Source of the DNA: a bacterium
GTDB taxonomy: Bacteria > Vulcanimicrobiota > Vulcanimicrobiia > Vulcanimicrobiales > Vulcanimicrobiaceae
Length of the DNA stretch: 64,000 nt
NCBI GenBank assembly: GCA_021805775.1
Contig: JAJZED010000006.1
Coordinates: 96,954 to 160,953, forward strand
Direction of reading: 5' to 3'
The position numbers were made by a program, and so were the translations under genes. How positions within the stretch are numbered: position 1 is the first letter of the stretch; each line of letters begins with the position of its first letter. The notes under the pieces are model-generated. The model searched no databases, was not told the origin of the DNA, and saw only the letters and a list, made by a program, of their open reading frames with translations. Of the stretch, positions 25,363 through 36,983 are shown piece after piece.

Positions 25363-28017
25363 GTGAAGAAACTACTCGTCCTCGCGTTTGCCTGCGTTGG
25401 GTTCGTTCTCAACGGCGGTGCGCTGAGTGCCGCTCCATTAGGGGGTATTCACGGTCATATCGTCGCGTCGCGCGCCGACCGCGACCTTGCCGGAGCGATT
25501 GTTAAGGCGCGTTTGCGGGGATCGGCTTCCGCCATCATGACGACGACCGGAAAAAACGGGTCGTTTCATCTGCAACGCCTTCGTCCGGGAACCTACGTGT
25601 TAACGGTCGACGGTCGCTTTCAGGAACTCGCACCGTACACCGTCGCCGTCCTTAGCGGCGTGACGAAAAACGTGCGCCTGAAGGTGCTGGCGGTCGTCTC
25701 GCACATCGTCATTAAGGGACACTCAGTGCGGCCGCTTCCGACGTACTCGAAAGTCTTTCGCAGCGGGCAGACCCAAGTGCTTCTCAGCAAAGCGCAGATC
25801 GCATCGCAGGGAGCGCTTGCCGGATCGGCACAATTGCTGCAGACCGCACCCGGCGTTTTGGTTTCGAGTTACGGCTCGACGGGAGCCGCGAAATCGATGA
25901 TTACGGTTCGCGGTTTCAAGCAAGGTTGGGCGAATCAGGCCGGTATCGTCGATAACGGCATGATCGGCGTCCGTCTCAACGGCGTCTTTCTGAATAACCC
26001 GCAGACCGGGCAATGGCAGGCCGACGAGATTCCGGATCTCTCGATTCTCGACGGTATGGCGGTGGAGTATGGCCCCGGTAGCCCGGTGACCCGTACCTTC
26101 GACAGCATCGGCGGTACGCTAAATTTCTACACCCAGCTTCCCGAAAACGCGCCGCACCTGCATCTCTCCGGTTCGAGCGGGAATTATGGCGGAAGCGCAT
26201 TTCACGTCGACTATAGTGCCCCGCTCTCCAAACACCTCGGATTCATCATCTCGCACGGGCGAACGTTCACGCAGGGATATCGCAACATCATCGGCAGCGG
26301 CACCACCGCGCCGGGTTCGACCTATGCGACGTTCGGTGAAGTCGTCGACAAGTTCGAGCACGGCTCGCTCGACGTTTTCGGCTACAGCGCTTCGGGCACC
26401 GAGATGCGACCGAACCTTATCCCGCTCTCCCCGTTGCAGAACTACGACGGTAACGGAAACCCGATCTCCGGCTCGTACGTCACGGCGAACGGCTTCGATC
26501 TCAACGGCAACCCGATCCCGGGTGCAACCTATAGCCAGCAGACCTCCGGATTCTATTCGGCGCTGCCGCTCGGCGTTTGGCAGAAGACCGATTCCAACAG
26601 CACGCGCTTGGTCGCGGCCGATTTAGAATACGGTTTGAAGAACGGCTGGTCGCTCTCCAACATTCTCGCCTATCGGCACGGCGATCGACTTCACGTGAAA
26701 AATTTCAACTTCGACCAGGCAAATAATACCGGACGCTTCGAGTACAACAATCCGTTCTCGAACGCGCTCTCGGAAAAACTGACGTTCCATCACGTCAACG
26801 AACGCAATGGCGATGCGCTCGATATCGGCAGCGAGATCTTCGGTTCGCTCTACAACACGCGAAACGCGTTCTATAACTCGGATCCGGTTCAGTCTGCACC
26901 GAGCGCTCCGTCGACCATTGCACAGCCGTCGATCTATCGCAACAACAATTTCCAGCAAAAGAATTTCACGTTCTTCGGCCAGTATCTCATGCGTCTTGGC
27001 AATCGCTGGAAATTTACGCCGGGGTTCCGTTACGTATCGCTTGCAACGAATTTCTTAAACTCCGGCCTTGAAGGTTTTCCGCAATGCCAGGGAGTCCCGT
27101 CCTCAACCGGTATTTGCACGAACAAGACGAAGCTCGGCAGTTCGGGAACCGTCTTCGCGGGGATCGAGCCGTCGGCCGAGTTGCAGTTCCTCGCCAATCC
27201 CAACCTCGCGCTCTACGCGAACTTCGGGCGCGCGCTGCGCAGCCCGCAGACCTCGCCCGGCGGACCCTATCAGGGCATTCCGGTCGCCGGATTGTCGCCG
27301 GAGACGGGCACCAATCAAGAGGTCGGCGTGAAATACTTCCGCCGCTTCGCCGGGCGCATGCTTGACGGCTCGCCGCGCGAAGCCTTCCTGACGGCGAGCT
27401 TCTTCGACGAGCGGGTGCGCGACCAATATATTCCCATCGTCATCGGTGCGGGCGTCAAGGTCGCATCGGCGTCGGGAAGTTCGCGCTACTCCGGGCTGAC
27501 GCTCGCCTTCGACCGTACCTTCGGGCGCAGCGTCGAGCTCTTCGGCGGCCTCTCGACCACGCACGCCTACTTCGATTCCTACGATTATCTGGGGACGAAT
27601 TATAGCGGTCTTCCGGTGACGCAGGTGCCGAAATTTGCCTACAACATCGGCGTCGCCGGCCAGGAACGCGCCGGTACCGGTATTCTGACCGGGCGCGTGT
27701 GGGATAACTTCACCGGGCCGCAGGCGATGTGGAACAATCTCCTCGGCCAGCCCGATCCCAACGGGCTCCAAATTCCGAGCTATGGCCTCGTGAATGCATC
27801 GATCGGATATACGACCTCAAGCGTCGGCAAACCGATCGGCTTCACGCTCTCGGTGAACAACCTCTTCGACAAGCAGTACAACTCGTTCGAATACATTACC
27901 AGCGGCGCGTATTTCGGCGGCGGCGTCGGGCAGAGCAATCTCGCCGGCCCCGGTGCGATTCTCGCCGAACCGGGTGCACCGCGCGAGGTGCAGTTCACGG
28001 TTAGCGTTCGCAGTTAA
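25363..28017 (+). CDS. TonB-dependent outer-membrane receptor
   Basis: An 884-residue receptor read from GTG 25363 (GTGAAGAAA). Signal peptide to about residue 24, a carboxypeptidase-regulatory-like domain at about 28-110 (GGIHGHIVASRADRDLAGA, RPGTYVLTV), a plug domain at about 140-255 (LLQTAPGVLV, MITVRGFKQG, VEYGPGSP) and a 22-strand-type barrel. It ends QFTVSVRS rather than in an aromatic residue. The ligand is unknown; the nuclease gene and TTAA-type repeats upstream hint at phosphate or nucleotide scavenging. A strong terminator follows. Confidence 0.92.
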   Translation: MKKLLVLAFACVGFVLNGGALSAAPLGGIHGHIVASRADRDLAGAIVKARLRGSASAIMTTTGKNGSFHLQRLRPGTYVLTVDGRFQELAPYTVAVLSGVTKNVRLKVLAVVSHIVIKGHSVRPLPTYSKVFRSGQTQVLLSKAQIASQGALAGSAQLLQTAPGVLVSSYGSTGAAKSMITVRGFKQGWANQAGIVDNGMIGVRLNGVFLNNPQTGQWQADEIPDLSILDGMAVEYGPGSPVTRTFDSIGGTLNFYTQLPENAPHLHLSGSSGNYGGSAFHVDYSAPLSKHLGFIISHGRTFTQGYRNIIGSGTTAPGSTYATFGEVVDKFEHGSLDVFGYSASGTEMRPNLIPLSPLQNYDGNGNPISGSYVTANGFDLNGNPIPGATYSQQTSGFYSALPLGVWQKTDSNSTRLVAADLEYGLKNGWSLSNILAYRHGDRLHVKNFNFDQANNTGRFEYNNPFSNALSEKLTFHHVNERNGDALDIGSEIFGSLYNTRNAFYNSDPVQSAPSAPSTIAQPSIYRNNNFQQKNFTFFGQYLMRLGNRWKFTPGFRYVSLATNFLNSGLEGFPQCQGVPSSTGICTNKTKLGSSGTVFAGIEPSAELQFLANPNLALYANFGRALRSPQTSPGGPYQGIPVAGLSPETGTNQEVGVKYFRRFAGRMLDGSPREAFLTASFFDERVRDQYIPIVIGAGVKVASASGSSRYSGLTLAFDRTFGRSVELFGGLSTTHAYFDSYDYLGTNYSGLPVTQVPKFAYNIGVAGQERAGTGILTGRVWDNFTGPQAMWNNLLGQPDPNGLQIPSYGLVNASIGYTTSSVGKPIGFTLSVNNLFDKQYNSFEYITSGAYFGGGVGQSNLAGPGAILAEPGAPREVQFTVSVRS

Positions 28018-28042
28018 TCGCTGAAAATCGAACCGACAATCC

Positions 28043-28085
28043 AACGGCGCCGCGAAAACGTTCGCGGCGCCGTTCTCTCTTTTCT
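28043..28085 (+). terminator. Strong rho-independent terminator after the TonB receptor gene
   Basis: A perfect 14-bp stem (AACGGCGCCGCGAA at 28043-28056, loop AACG, complementary arm 28061-28074) followed by the pyrimidine-rich tail CTCTCTTTTCT. It stands between the receptor and the convergent acs gene and may also stop acs transcripts. Confidence 0.85.
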
Positions 28086-28119
28086 CGCGGCTCGTCGCGA
28101 CCTCCGGTAGCCTGCGACG

Positions 28120-30075
<1,956 letters not shown>

Positions 30076-30120
30076 GTCGCGGTGATTGGCGGTCGACCTT
30101 TGTCGCCCTGGCAGGAGCTC

Positions 30121-30147
30121 TTCGCACTCGCTTGCCCGGAGTGCTAA
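30121..30147 (+). promoter_or_regulatory. CIRCE operator (HrcA binding site)
   Basis: TTCGCACTC, nine bases, GAGTGCTAA: this matches the CIRCE consensus TTAGCACTC-N9-GAGTGCTAA with one change. It ends 10 bases before the hrcA ATG, so HrcA should repress its own transcription and that of dnaJ. Confidence 0.93.
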
Positions 30148-30157
30148 ACTAACGGGG

Positions 30158-31207
30158 ATGGAGAACGAGGTCGACGGTCTCGACAAGCGCAAAGCCTACA
30201 TTCTTGCGACGGTCGTTTACGAATATATAGCGACCGGCGAGCCGGTGGGCTCGCAGGCGCTTACCCAAAAATATAATCTCGGCGTTAGTTCGGCGACCGT
30301 GCGGAACGAAATGGCCGACCTGGAGGCCGGCGGGTACCTCGAACAGCCGCATACCTCCGCCGGGCGCGTCCCCTCCGATGCCGGTTATCGGACCTACGTC
30401 GACGCATTGATGTCGCCCGAGGAACTCGGCGCCGACGAACGCCGCCGCATTCGCGACGAAATGCGCGATGCGCGCGCGCAACTTGACGAGATCGTCGAAC
30501 AGAGCAGCCGACTCTTGGGGCGCTTGGCGGGAAATCTCGCGTTCGTTACCAAGCCGCAGAGCGAGACGCAGAGTTTCCGGTACGCGCAACTCATCTGGAT
30601 CGGCGAGCGTTCGGGCATCGCGATCATCGTGACGTCCTTCGGCGTTGCATCGCAGTCGCTCTTCGAATTGCGAAACGACGTTACGCCCGACGATCTGACG
30701 CGCCTCTCCAACGCACTCAACGCCACATTTGCCGGGCGACTCCTGCGCGATTGCGACGATCGCTCGCTCGCGGCGGTAACGAAACAGTGCGGCTTCGGCG
30801 ACGATATGGTCGGTGCGGTTCGCACCGCATTTACCGGCGCGCGCACGCAAGAACAGCCGGGCATCGCCGCTTCCGGCGCGCAGCATCTTCTCGATCAGCC
30901 GGAGTTTCGCGACGTGCGAAAATTACGTTCGATTTTGCGCATTCTCGAGGAGCAGCGGACGCTCTACGACCTCGTTGCCGATGCGTTCGACAGCCCCGCA
31001 GCCAGCGTAAAGATCGGGCACGAATTGGGCAGCGAAGAGCTTGCCGACCTTTCTCTCGTTACCGTCCCCTATCGTTTCGGCGAGCGTGCGGTCGGCATGC
31101 TCTCGATCTTGGGACCCCGCCGTATGCCGTATGCCCGTCTTCTCGCGCTGGCATCGGGAACTGCCGAGACGCTCTCCGAACGCCTTCACGATGTCGAAGT
31201 AAGATAA
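30158..31207 (+). CDS. hrcA: Heat-inducible transcription repressor HrcA
   Basis: A 349-residue repressor. The N-terminal winged helix includes VVYEYIATGEPVGSQALTQKY and VSSATVRNEMADLEAGGYLEQPHTSAGRVPSDAGYR (split over residues 15-75), which is diagnostic; the remainder is the GAF-like and dimerisation domain ending in TVPYRFGERAVGMLSILGPRRM. ATG 30158 is set by homology and by the CIRCE element immediately upstream. dnaJ follows 21 bases after the stop. GrpE and DnaK genes, often in this operon, are not here. Confidence 0.95.
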   Translation: MENEVDGLDKRKAYILATVVYEYIATGEPVGSQALTQKYNLGVSSATVRNEMADLEAGGYLEQPHTSAGRVPSDAGYRTYVDALMSPEELGADERRRIRDEMRDARAQLDEIVEQSSRLLGRLAGNLAFVTKPQSETQSFRYAQLIWIGERSGIAIIVTSFGVASQSLFELRNDVTPDDLTRLSNALNATFAGRLLRDCDDRSLAAVTKQCGFGDDMVGAVRTAFTGARTQEQPGIAASGAQHLLDQPEFRDVRKLRSILRILEEQRTLYDLVADAFDSPAASVKIGHELGSEELADLSLVTVPYRFGERAVGMLSILGPRRMPYARLLALASGTAETLSERLHDVEVR

Positions 31208-31228
31208 GGAACGTACAGCAACACACCC

Positions 31229-32344
31229 ATGCCCAGCGTAGATTATTACGAAGTCTTAGGCGTTGCCCGCGATGCGGCACCCGAAGCGATCAAACGTGCG
31301 TATCGCCAATTGGCGCGACAGCATCACCCCGACGTTGCCTCCGATAAGGCCAATGCCGAGACGCGCTTCAAAGAGATCAACGAAGCGTACGAAGTGCTCT
31401 CGAATCCGGAAAAAAGAGCGCGCTACGATCGTTACGGCACCGCCGACGGCAACGATGCTTTCACCGGATCGCCCTTCGGGGGCGGTGGTTTCGGCGATAT
31501 CTTCGACATGTTCTTCAGCGAGATGCGCAACGGCGGGCAGCAACAGCGCTCCGGGCCGCAACGCGGTAGCGACCTGCGCTACGATCTCGATATCTCGCTC
31601 GAGGAGGCGTTCTCCGGTACGACGCGCGAGTTGACGTTCACGCACCTCGGGCAGTGCGAAACTTGCTCCGGCAGCGGCGCGGCCGAAGGCAGCACCGTCG
31701 CTCCTTGCGTGCAGTGCGCCGGAACCGGCGTCGTGCGAGTTGCACGTCAGACTCCGCTCGGACAGTTCGTCACGCAGAGCGCGTGCCCGCGTTGCGGCGG
31801 CGACGGTCGCATGGTCGGGCGCCCGTGCGAGAGTTGCGGCGGTCGCGGACGGCGCGAGAGCGAACGCAAACTCACGGTGAAAATCCCTGCCGGCGTCGAC
31901 GATGGGGCGCGCATACGGATCGCCGGGAGCGGCGAGGGCGGCATTCGCGGTGGCGCGGCCGGCGATCTTTTCGTCTACCTCAGCGTTCGGCGCCACGAGC
32001 GCTTTCGTCGCGAAGGTATGGACACGGCTGTCGATATTCCGATCGCGTTCACGCATGCCGCGCTGGGAGCGACGCTACGCGTTCCTTCGCTGGAGGGCGA
32101 GTTGGAGCTTACGATTCCTCCGGGCACGCAGACCGGGACGACGCTTCGCATGCGCGGGCATGGAATGCCCAGCGTTCGCGGCGGGCAACGCGGCGACCAT
32201 CACGTAACCGTCCACGTCGTCACTCCGGCGCGCGTGTCGAAAAAACAACGCGAACTTCTCGAGGAATTTGCGCGGCTCGGGGGTGACGAAATTGAGGAGC
32301 GCTCGTTCTTCGAACGCCTTAGAGAAGCGTTTCGATCGGAGTAA
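31229..32344 (+). CDS. dnaJ: Chaperone protein DnaJ
   Basis: A 371-residue type I DnaJ: J domain at residues 5-70 with the HPD motif ([10 protein letters not shown]), Gly/Phe-rich linker ([11 protein letters not shown]), a zinc domain with four CxxC pairs (CETC, CVQC, CPRC, CESC), and the C-terminal peptide-binding domains. It stimulates DnaK ATPase. It lies between hrcA and rsmE, a common order in Terrabacteria, but without grpE and dnaK. Confidence 0.96.
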   Translation: MPSVDYYEVLGVARDAAPEAIKRAYRQLARQHHPDVASDKANAETRFKEINEAYEVLSNPEKRARYDRYGTADGNDAFTGSPFGGGGFGDIFDMFFSEMRNGGQQQRSGPQRGSDLRYDLDISLEEAFSGTTRELTFTHLGQCETCSGSGAAEGSTVAPCVQCAGTGVVRVARQTPLGQFVTQSACPRCGGDGRMVGRPCESCGGRGRRESERKLTVKIPAGVDDGARIRIAGSGEGGIRGGAAGDLFVYLSVRRHERFRREGMDTAVDIPIAFTHAALGATLRVPSLEGELELTIPPGTQTGTTLRMRGHGMPSVRGGQRGDHHVTVHVVTPARVSKKQRELLEEFARLGGDEIEERSFFERLREAFRSE

Positions 32345-32347
32345 TCG

Positions 32348-33073
32348 ATGACGCGCTTTTTCGTCGAAGGTATCGTCCGTATCGGCGTACCGTGCTCGAT
32401 CCGCGGCGAAGATGCGCGAAAACTCAAAGTCGTTCTGCGCGCCCGCATCGGCGACGAGATCGAAATTCTCGATTCCGCCGGGGCGCGCTTTCGCTGTACG
32501 ATCGAACGCCTCGATCGCGACGCGTCGGTTTTGCCGCGCGAACGTATCCTGGAGCCGGCGCCGGAGCACGCGCTGCGCTTTACCTTGGCACAAGGAATTC
32601 CCAAGGGTAGCAAGATGGACTACGTCGTGGAGAAGGCGAGCGAACTCGGAGTGGCGCGTCTGATTCCATTGCTCAGCGAGCGCTGCATCGCGCGCGATTG
32701 TTCGCCTGGGAAACTCGAGCGCTGGCAACGGTTGGCGCGTTCGGCCGCGCTGCAATGCGGGCGCAGCGAACCGATGGAGATCCTCGCCCCAGTTGCACTC
32801 GATGCCCTCTTGGCCGAGGCGGCACGGTACGATGCGCTCCTCATGCCCTGGGAGCTGGCACCGCTGCATCCGCCGTTGCCGCTTCTTCGCGAGGCCCTCG
32901 GCGGGGCGCGTAGCGCCCTAGGGCTCGTGGGACCCGAAGGCGGGTTTAGCGCCGATGAGGCCGAGCGAGCCGGCACCGCCGGGGCACTGATGCTTCGGCT
33001 CGGCCCGCGAATTTTACGAACCGAGACAGCCGGAGTCGTGCTATCGGCCGCCGTACTTCTTACGGTGCTCTAA
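32348..33073 (+). CDS. rsmE: 16S rRNA (uracil(1498)-N(3))-methyltransferase
   Basis: A 241-residue SPOUT methyltransferase. N-terminal PUA-like domain to about residue 70, then KGSKMDYVVEKASELGV and the knot motifs GLVGPEGGFSADE and LRLGPRILRTETAGV. It methylates U1498 of 16S rRNA using SAM. It follows dnaJ by 3 bases, the usual dnaJ-rsmE pairing. Confidence 0.95.
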   Translation: MTRFFVEGIVRIGVPCSIRGEDARKLKVVLRARIGDEIEILDSAGARFRCTIERLDRDASVLPRERILEPAPEHALRFTLAQGIPKGSKMDYVVEKASELGVARLIPLLSERCIARDCSPGKLERWQRLARSAALQCGRSEPMEILAPVALDALLAEAARYDALLMPWELAPLHPPLPLLREALGGARSALGLVGPEGGFSADEAERAGTAGALMLRLGPRILRTETAGVVLSAAVLLTVL

Positions 33074-33110
33074 AAGTCGCGATGTGACGGCCTTGGGGGG
33101 GCTCTTGCGT

Positions 33111-35096
33111 ATGCTCGGAGAGATGCACGGCGCCGATGCTCCGGAACGGGAAGAAGGGCGGTTTTTCGCCTTTTCGGCCCGCGCTTTCGCGCTGGCGGCG
33201 GTCGCAGCGCTGCTCTTTGCCCTCGCCGCGGGGTTCGTTGCGTGGCCGCTGCACCCGCTTGCGGCAATGGCGATCGGCGTTGCCGGCGCGACGATTCTGC
33301 TCGTTCTCGGTGCGATCTGGCTCTGGATGATGCTACCGACGGTGCGGCGATTCGCGGGTTTCGCTGCGGCGATCGAACTCGAACGCGCCCGTTTCGAGCG
33401 TCTTTTCTCAAAGATGCCCGATATCGGTATCCTCTACGATAAGAATGGAGTCTCGATACAGGTCAACGCATCGGCACAGGCGCTCTTCGGCGACGGAGAC
33501 GCTGATTGTACGGGGCGCCCCTTTTTCGAGTACGTCGCTTCCGAGCAGCGCGAGTACGGCGCTCGGTATTTCTCACGCGCGCTTACCGGTGAGGTCGTTG
33601 AATTCGAGACGGTCGCGCTTGGAATACAGGATCGAAGGATACCCGTCTGGGCGACGCTCGTGCCGGTCGTCGGCGCGGGGGAGATCGTCGGCGTCTTTTG
33701 GCTCGCAAAAGATCTTCGCCCGCTTCGGGTTTTGGAGCGCGAGGTGCTCTACGAGACCGAACGCTTTCGCTCGCTCTTCGACATCAATCACGAGCCGATG
33801 CTCCAATTCGGGGCCGACCGGCTGATCACGCGCGCGAACGCGGCATTCGAACGGATCTCCGGTTACGGGAGCGGCGAACTGATCGGCGCAACCTCGGCGC
33901 TGTTTTCACCGGAAGGCACGGAGAATATTCGCGAAAACACCTATCGTCGCGTCATGGCCGGCGAAGCATTTGAATCGGAGTCGCAACTCCGTTGCAAGGA
34001 TGGGCGCGTTCTCCCGGTCATGACCGCATTGATTCCCATGGCGCGAGGAACCGAGATCGAGGGGTACTATCTCGTCATACGAGATCTCAGCGCGCAGAGA
34101 ATGTTCGAGCGTCGCGAGGAGTTGACGCGGGAGAAATTGCGCGAGCTCTATCGTCTCGCGACCGTTCCGCAAGAAGAGCTCGAGCCGCTGCTCGCGCGCG
34201 TTCTCGATTTTGGGCGACGCATGCTCGGAATGGAAATTGGGTATGTACTCGGCATCGACGGCGACGATTTCGTCGTCCGTGCACGGGGCGGCTCCGGGCG
34301 CTTCGCAATCGGCGAGCGCGTTCCGATCGCGCGGGCAATTTCACGGCATGTCTTAGAGAGCGAGGAACCGCTGGTCATCAACGATATTCGCGAGAGCTCG
34401 ATGCGCAACGACGTAGCGACCGACGGCGAACCCTGGCGTTGCTTTCTCGGCGCGCCTATATCGGTAGAAGGAATTCGCTTCGGTTGCTTGGCCTTTTCTT
34501 CGAAGTATCTTCGCGAGGCGCCGTTCGATGCCAACGATTTCGACTTCGTGAAACTGATGGCAGCGTTACTGGGGAGCGCCTTCGAACGCGATCGGCGGGC
34601 GCGGACGCTCGGCGACCTCGCCTTGCGCGACCCACTCACGGGGCTCGCCAATCGAACGATGCTCGCGCAGCGGCTCGAACGGGAAATCGCGCACGCGAGG
34701 CGCAATGGTGGGGAGTTGGGTATTCTTTTTCTCGATCTCGATGGTTTTAAGGACGTGAACGATCGTTTTGGCCATGCCGTGGGGGATCGATTACTCGCCG
34801 AGGTGGGGCGTCGTCTCCTCGGCGTCGTGCGGGGCGACGAACTCGTCGCTCGCATCGGCGGCGACGAATTCGTCGTGGTCCTTAACGATCTACGCAGCGA
34901 TAGTTTGGAGCGCTGCACCGAGCGAATCGAACGCGCTTTAACGCAGCCCTATACCGAGAGCGAACTCGCCGTCGGCGTCTCGATCGGCTCCGCGGTCTTG
35001 GGCCTCGACGGGCACGACCCGAGTTCGCTTCTCGGCGTCGCCGACGCCAAGATGTATCGCGCAAAACAGGCGCGCCGCAGCGCCGGAGTGCGATAG
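33111..35096 (+). CDS. Membrane diguanylate cyclase, PAS-PAS-GAF-GGDEF
   Basis: A 661-residue sensor enzyme that should make c-di-GMP. Two N-terminal helices (residues about 22-45 and 48-70), a first PAS at about 90-205, a second PAS at about 215-335, GAF at about 350-490 and a GGDEF domain to the end. The signature GGDEF is intact (RIGGDEFVVVL). The upstream inhibitory site reads RGDE instead of RxxD, so product feedback may be altered. ATG 33111 follows a G-rich stretch; GTG 33084, nine codons earlier, is the alternative. No EAL domain. Confidence 0.88.
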   Translation: MLGEMHGADAPEREEGRFFAFSARAFALAAVAALLFALAAGFVAWPLHPLAAMAIGVAGATILLVLGAIWLWMMLPTVRRFAGFAAAIELERARFERLFSKMPDIGILYDKNGVSIQVNASAQALFGDGDADCTGRPFFEYVASEQREYGARYFSRALTGEVVEFETVALGIQDRRIPVWATLVPVVGAGEIVGVFWLAKDLRPLRVLEREVLYETERFRSLFDINHEPMLQFGADRLITRANAAFERISGYGSGELIGATSALFSPEGTENIRENTYRRVMAGEAFESESQLRCKDGRVLPVMTALIPMARGTEIEGYYLVIRDLSAQRMFERREELTREKLRELYRLATVPQEELEPLLARVLDFGRRMLGMEIGYVLGIDGDDFVVRARGGSGRFAIGERVPIARAISRHVLESEEPLVINDIRESSMRNDVATDGEPWRCFLGAPISVEGIRFGCLAFSSKYLREAPFDANDFDFVKLMAALLGSAFERDRRARTLGDLALRDPLTGLANRTMLAQRLEREIAHARRNGGELGILFLDLDGFKDVNDRFGHAVGDRLLAEVGRRLLGVVRGDELVARIGGDEFVVVLNDLRSDSLERCTERIERALTQPYTESELAVGVSIGSAVLGLDGHDPSSLLGVADAKMYRAKQARRSAGVR

Positions 35097-35098
35097 AA

Positions 35099-36970
35099 AT
35101 GTATGCAATCGCGATACTCGCCGCTCTGGTAGTCGTTCTTCTTGCAGTTGCCGCGGCACTAGAACTCGACCGGCGAAAAGCTCGCGCAACAATCGAAACC
35201 GAGCAACAAAAATATCTCCGGCTTCGCGCGCGTTTCGCCGCGCTCTACGACGATAGTCCCGATGCAATTGCAAGTTACGATCTACAGGGGCATCTCGTAC
35301 ATGGCAACTCCGCCGCGATCGTACTGCTGGGGTATGCGACGGGTGAGATGGTCGGGCGCCATTTTTCCACCCATATCGCGCCGGAATCGATCGACGAAAC
35401 CGTTGCGGCGTTCGAAAGAGCGGTCGCCGGCTCGACCGAATATTTCGTCACGCGTTTCATCGACGCGCAAGGCGGGCGGATCGACGTCCTCGCCACCATC
35501 TCACCGATTTACGAGAGCGGAGAGCCGATTGCCGTTCTCGCAACAGCTCGCGACCTGCGGCACGTCGTGCCCCTCGAGGCAAGTAGCGCACAGATAGAAC
35601 AGCGCTTCGACTCACTCTTTGACGGCCACGCGACGCCCTTGCTCGAACTCGACGCACAGGGCCGATATCGACGGGTCAATGCCGCCTTCGATCGTTTTAG
35701 CGGCGCCTCGCGAGCGATCGGTTTCCGGCTCTTCGAAGAAGACGTTGCACCCGGCGATATTACGGCCCTGCGCACCGCTCTTGCGCGCGTGGTGTTGGGC
35801 GAACATCCGCAAGTCGAGTTAAGCGTCATCCGCAGCAACGGCGAAAGCGCTTCGATGCGCTGCTCGTTTTCGCCGATCGTCGTCGACCGTTCGATCGAAG
35901 GTGCCTACGTATCGCTGGAAGATATATCCGAAATGCGCGATCTCGCGCATCGAGAACGCATGCGGAGCGAACGCATGCGCGAGTTGCTCGCGCTTGCCGC
36001 CGCATCGGGGTTGGAGTTCGACGCCCAGATCGAGCGCGTGATGCGTTTTGGCATCGAATCCCTCGGTTCCGACGCCTGTTTCGTTACGAAAGTGAAGGGC
36101 GATGCGGTCGTCGTCGAGCGTTGCGTGGGTGCAACCGAGATCCCGGTCGGAATGGAGATCGCCTTCGGTCGGACCTTTAGCCGCGAAGGATTCGGCACCG
36201 ACGTCGTGTTGGCGATCGACGACACGCAAGGTGGAAATTGGCGGCTCGATCCCGCGACCGACTGGCAGGGCTGGCGCAGCGTGCTGTTGGCGACGATCTG
36301 GGTCGAAGGCGTTCCCTACGGGACGGTCTCTTTCGAATCGCGGCGCGCACGCGCCGGAGCGATGCGCTTCGCCGATGCGGATAGAGATTTCATGCGCTTG
36401 CTAGCGGCCCTATTGGGATCGGCGATGGAGCGAGACCTTCAGGTGAAGCGAATGGGCGAGCTCGCGTTTTACGATCCGCTGACCTCGTTGCCGAATCGAA
36501 GTAATTTTGCCGAGTCGCTCCGCCGCGAAATCACGCGTGCGACGCGCTCGAACGCGCAGGTCGCACTATTCTATATCGATCTCGACGGCTTCAAGGAAGT
36601 CAACGACGCCTACGGGCACGGAGTCGGCGACGAAGTGCTCCTCGAGGTTGCGCGCCGCTTCGATGGTGTGGTGCGCGCCTCCGATACGATCGCCCGCATC
36701 GGGGGGGACGAATTTGCCGTCATTCAGAGCGATGCGACCGATCTCTCGATCGAGCGCCTCGAACTACGGATCGCCGAGGCGCTTGCAATTCCGGTACTGG
36801 CGCGCGATCGCGCCATCTCGATCGGCGCCAGCGTCGGCGTCGCGCTCTTCCCCAACGATGCGACCGATACGGCCCGGCTGATCGAACAGGCCGACGCCGC
36901 GATGTATGCCCGCAAGCGCAGCCGTTCGCGGCGCTCGGACGGGGCGGAACAATTGCATTCGACGTCGTAG
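35099..36970 (+). CDS. Membrane diguanylate cyclase, PAS-PAS-GAF-GGDEF (paralogue of preceding gene)
   Basis: A 623-residue relative of the upstream cyclase, starting 2 bases after its stop. A single N-terminal anchor (residues 3-20), two PAS-like domains at about 45-170 and 180-290, GAF at about 300-440 and a GGDEF domain with intact ARIGGDEFAVI. Here the inhibitory site is canonical, RASD followed by TIAR. The pair looks like a tandem duplication that has since diverged in input domains. Confidence 0.88.
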   Translation: MYAIAILAALVVVLLAVAAALELDRRKARATIETEQQKYLRLRARFAALYDDSPDAIASYDLQGHLVHGNSAAIVLLGYATGEMVGRHFSTHIAPESIDETVAAFERAVAGSTEYFVTRFIDAQGGRIDVLATISPIYESGEPIAVLATARDLRHVVPLEASSAQIEQRFDSLFDGHATPLLELDAQGRYRRVNAAFDRFSGASRAIGFRLFEEDVAPGDITALRTALARVVLGEHPQVELSVIRSNGESASMRCSFSPIVVDRSIEGAYVSLEDISEMRDLAHRERMRSERMRELLALAAASGLEFDAQIERVMRFGIESLGSDACFVTKVKGDAVVVERCVGATEIPVGMEIAFGRTFSREGFGTDVVLAIDDTQGGNWRLDPATDWQGWRSVLLATIWVEGVPYGTVSFESRRARAGAMRFADADRDFMRLLAALLGSAMERDLQVKRMGELAFYDPLTSLPNRSNFAESLRREITRATRSNAQVALFYIDLDGFKEVNDAYGHGVGDEVLLEVARRFDGVVRASDTIARIGGDEFAVIQSDATDLSIERLELRIAEALAIPVLARDRAISIGASVGVALFPNDATDTARLIEQADAAMYARKRSRSRRSDGAEQLHSTS

Positions 36971-36983
36971 AAATGCAGGATAT

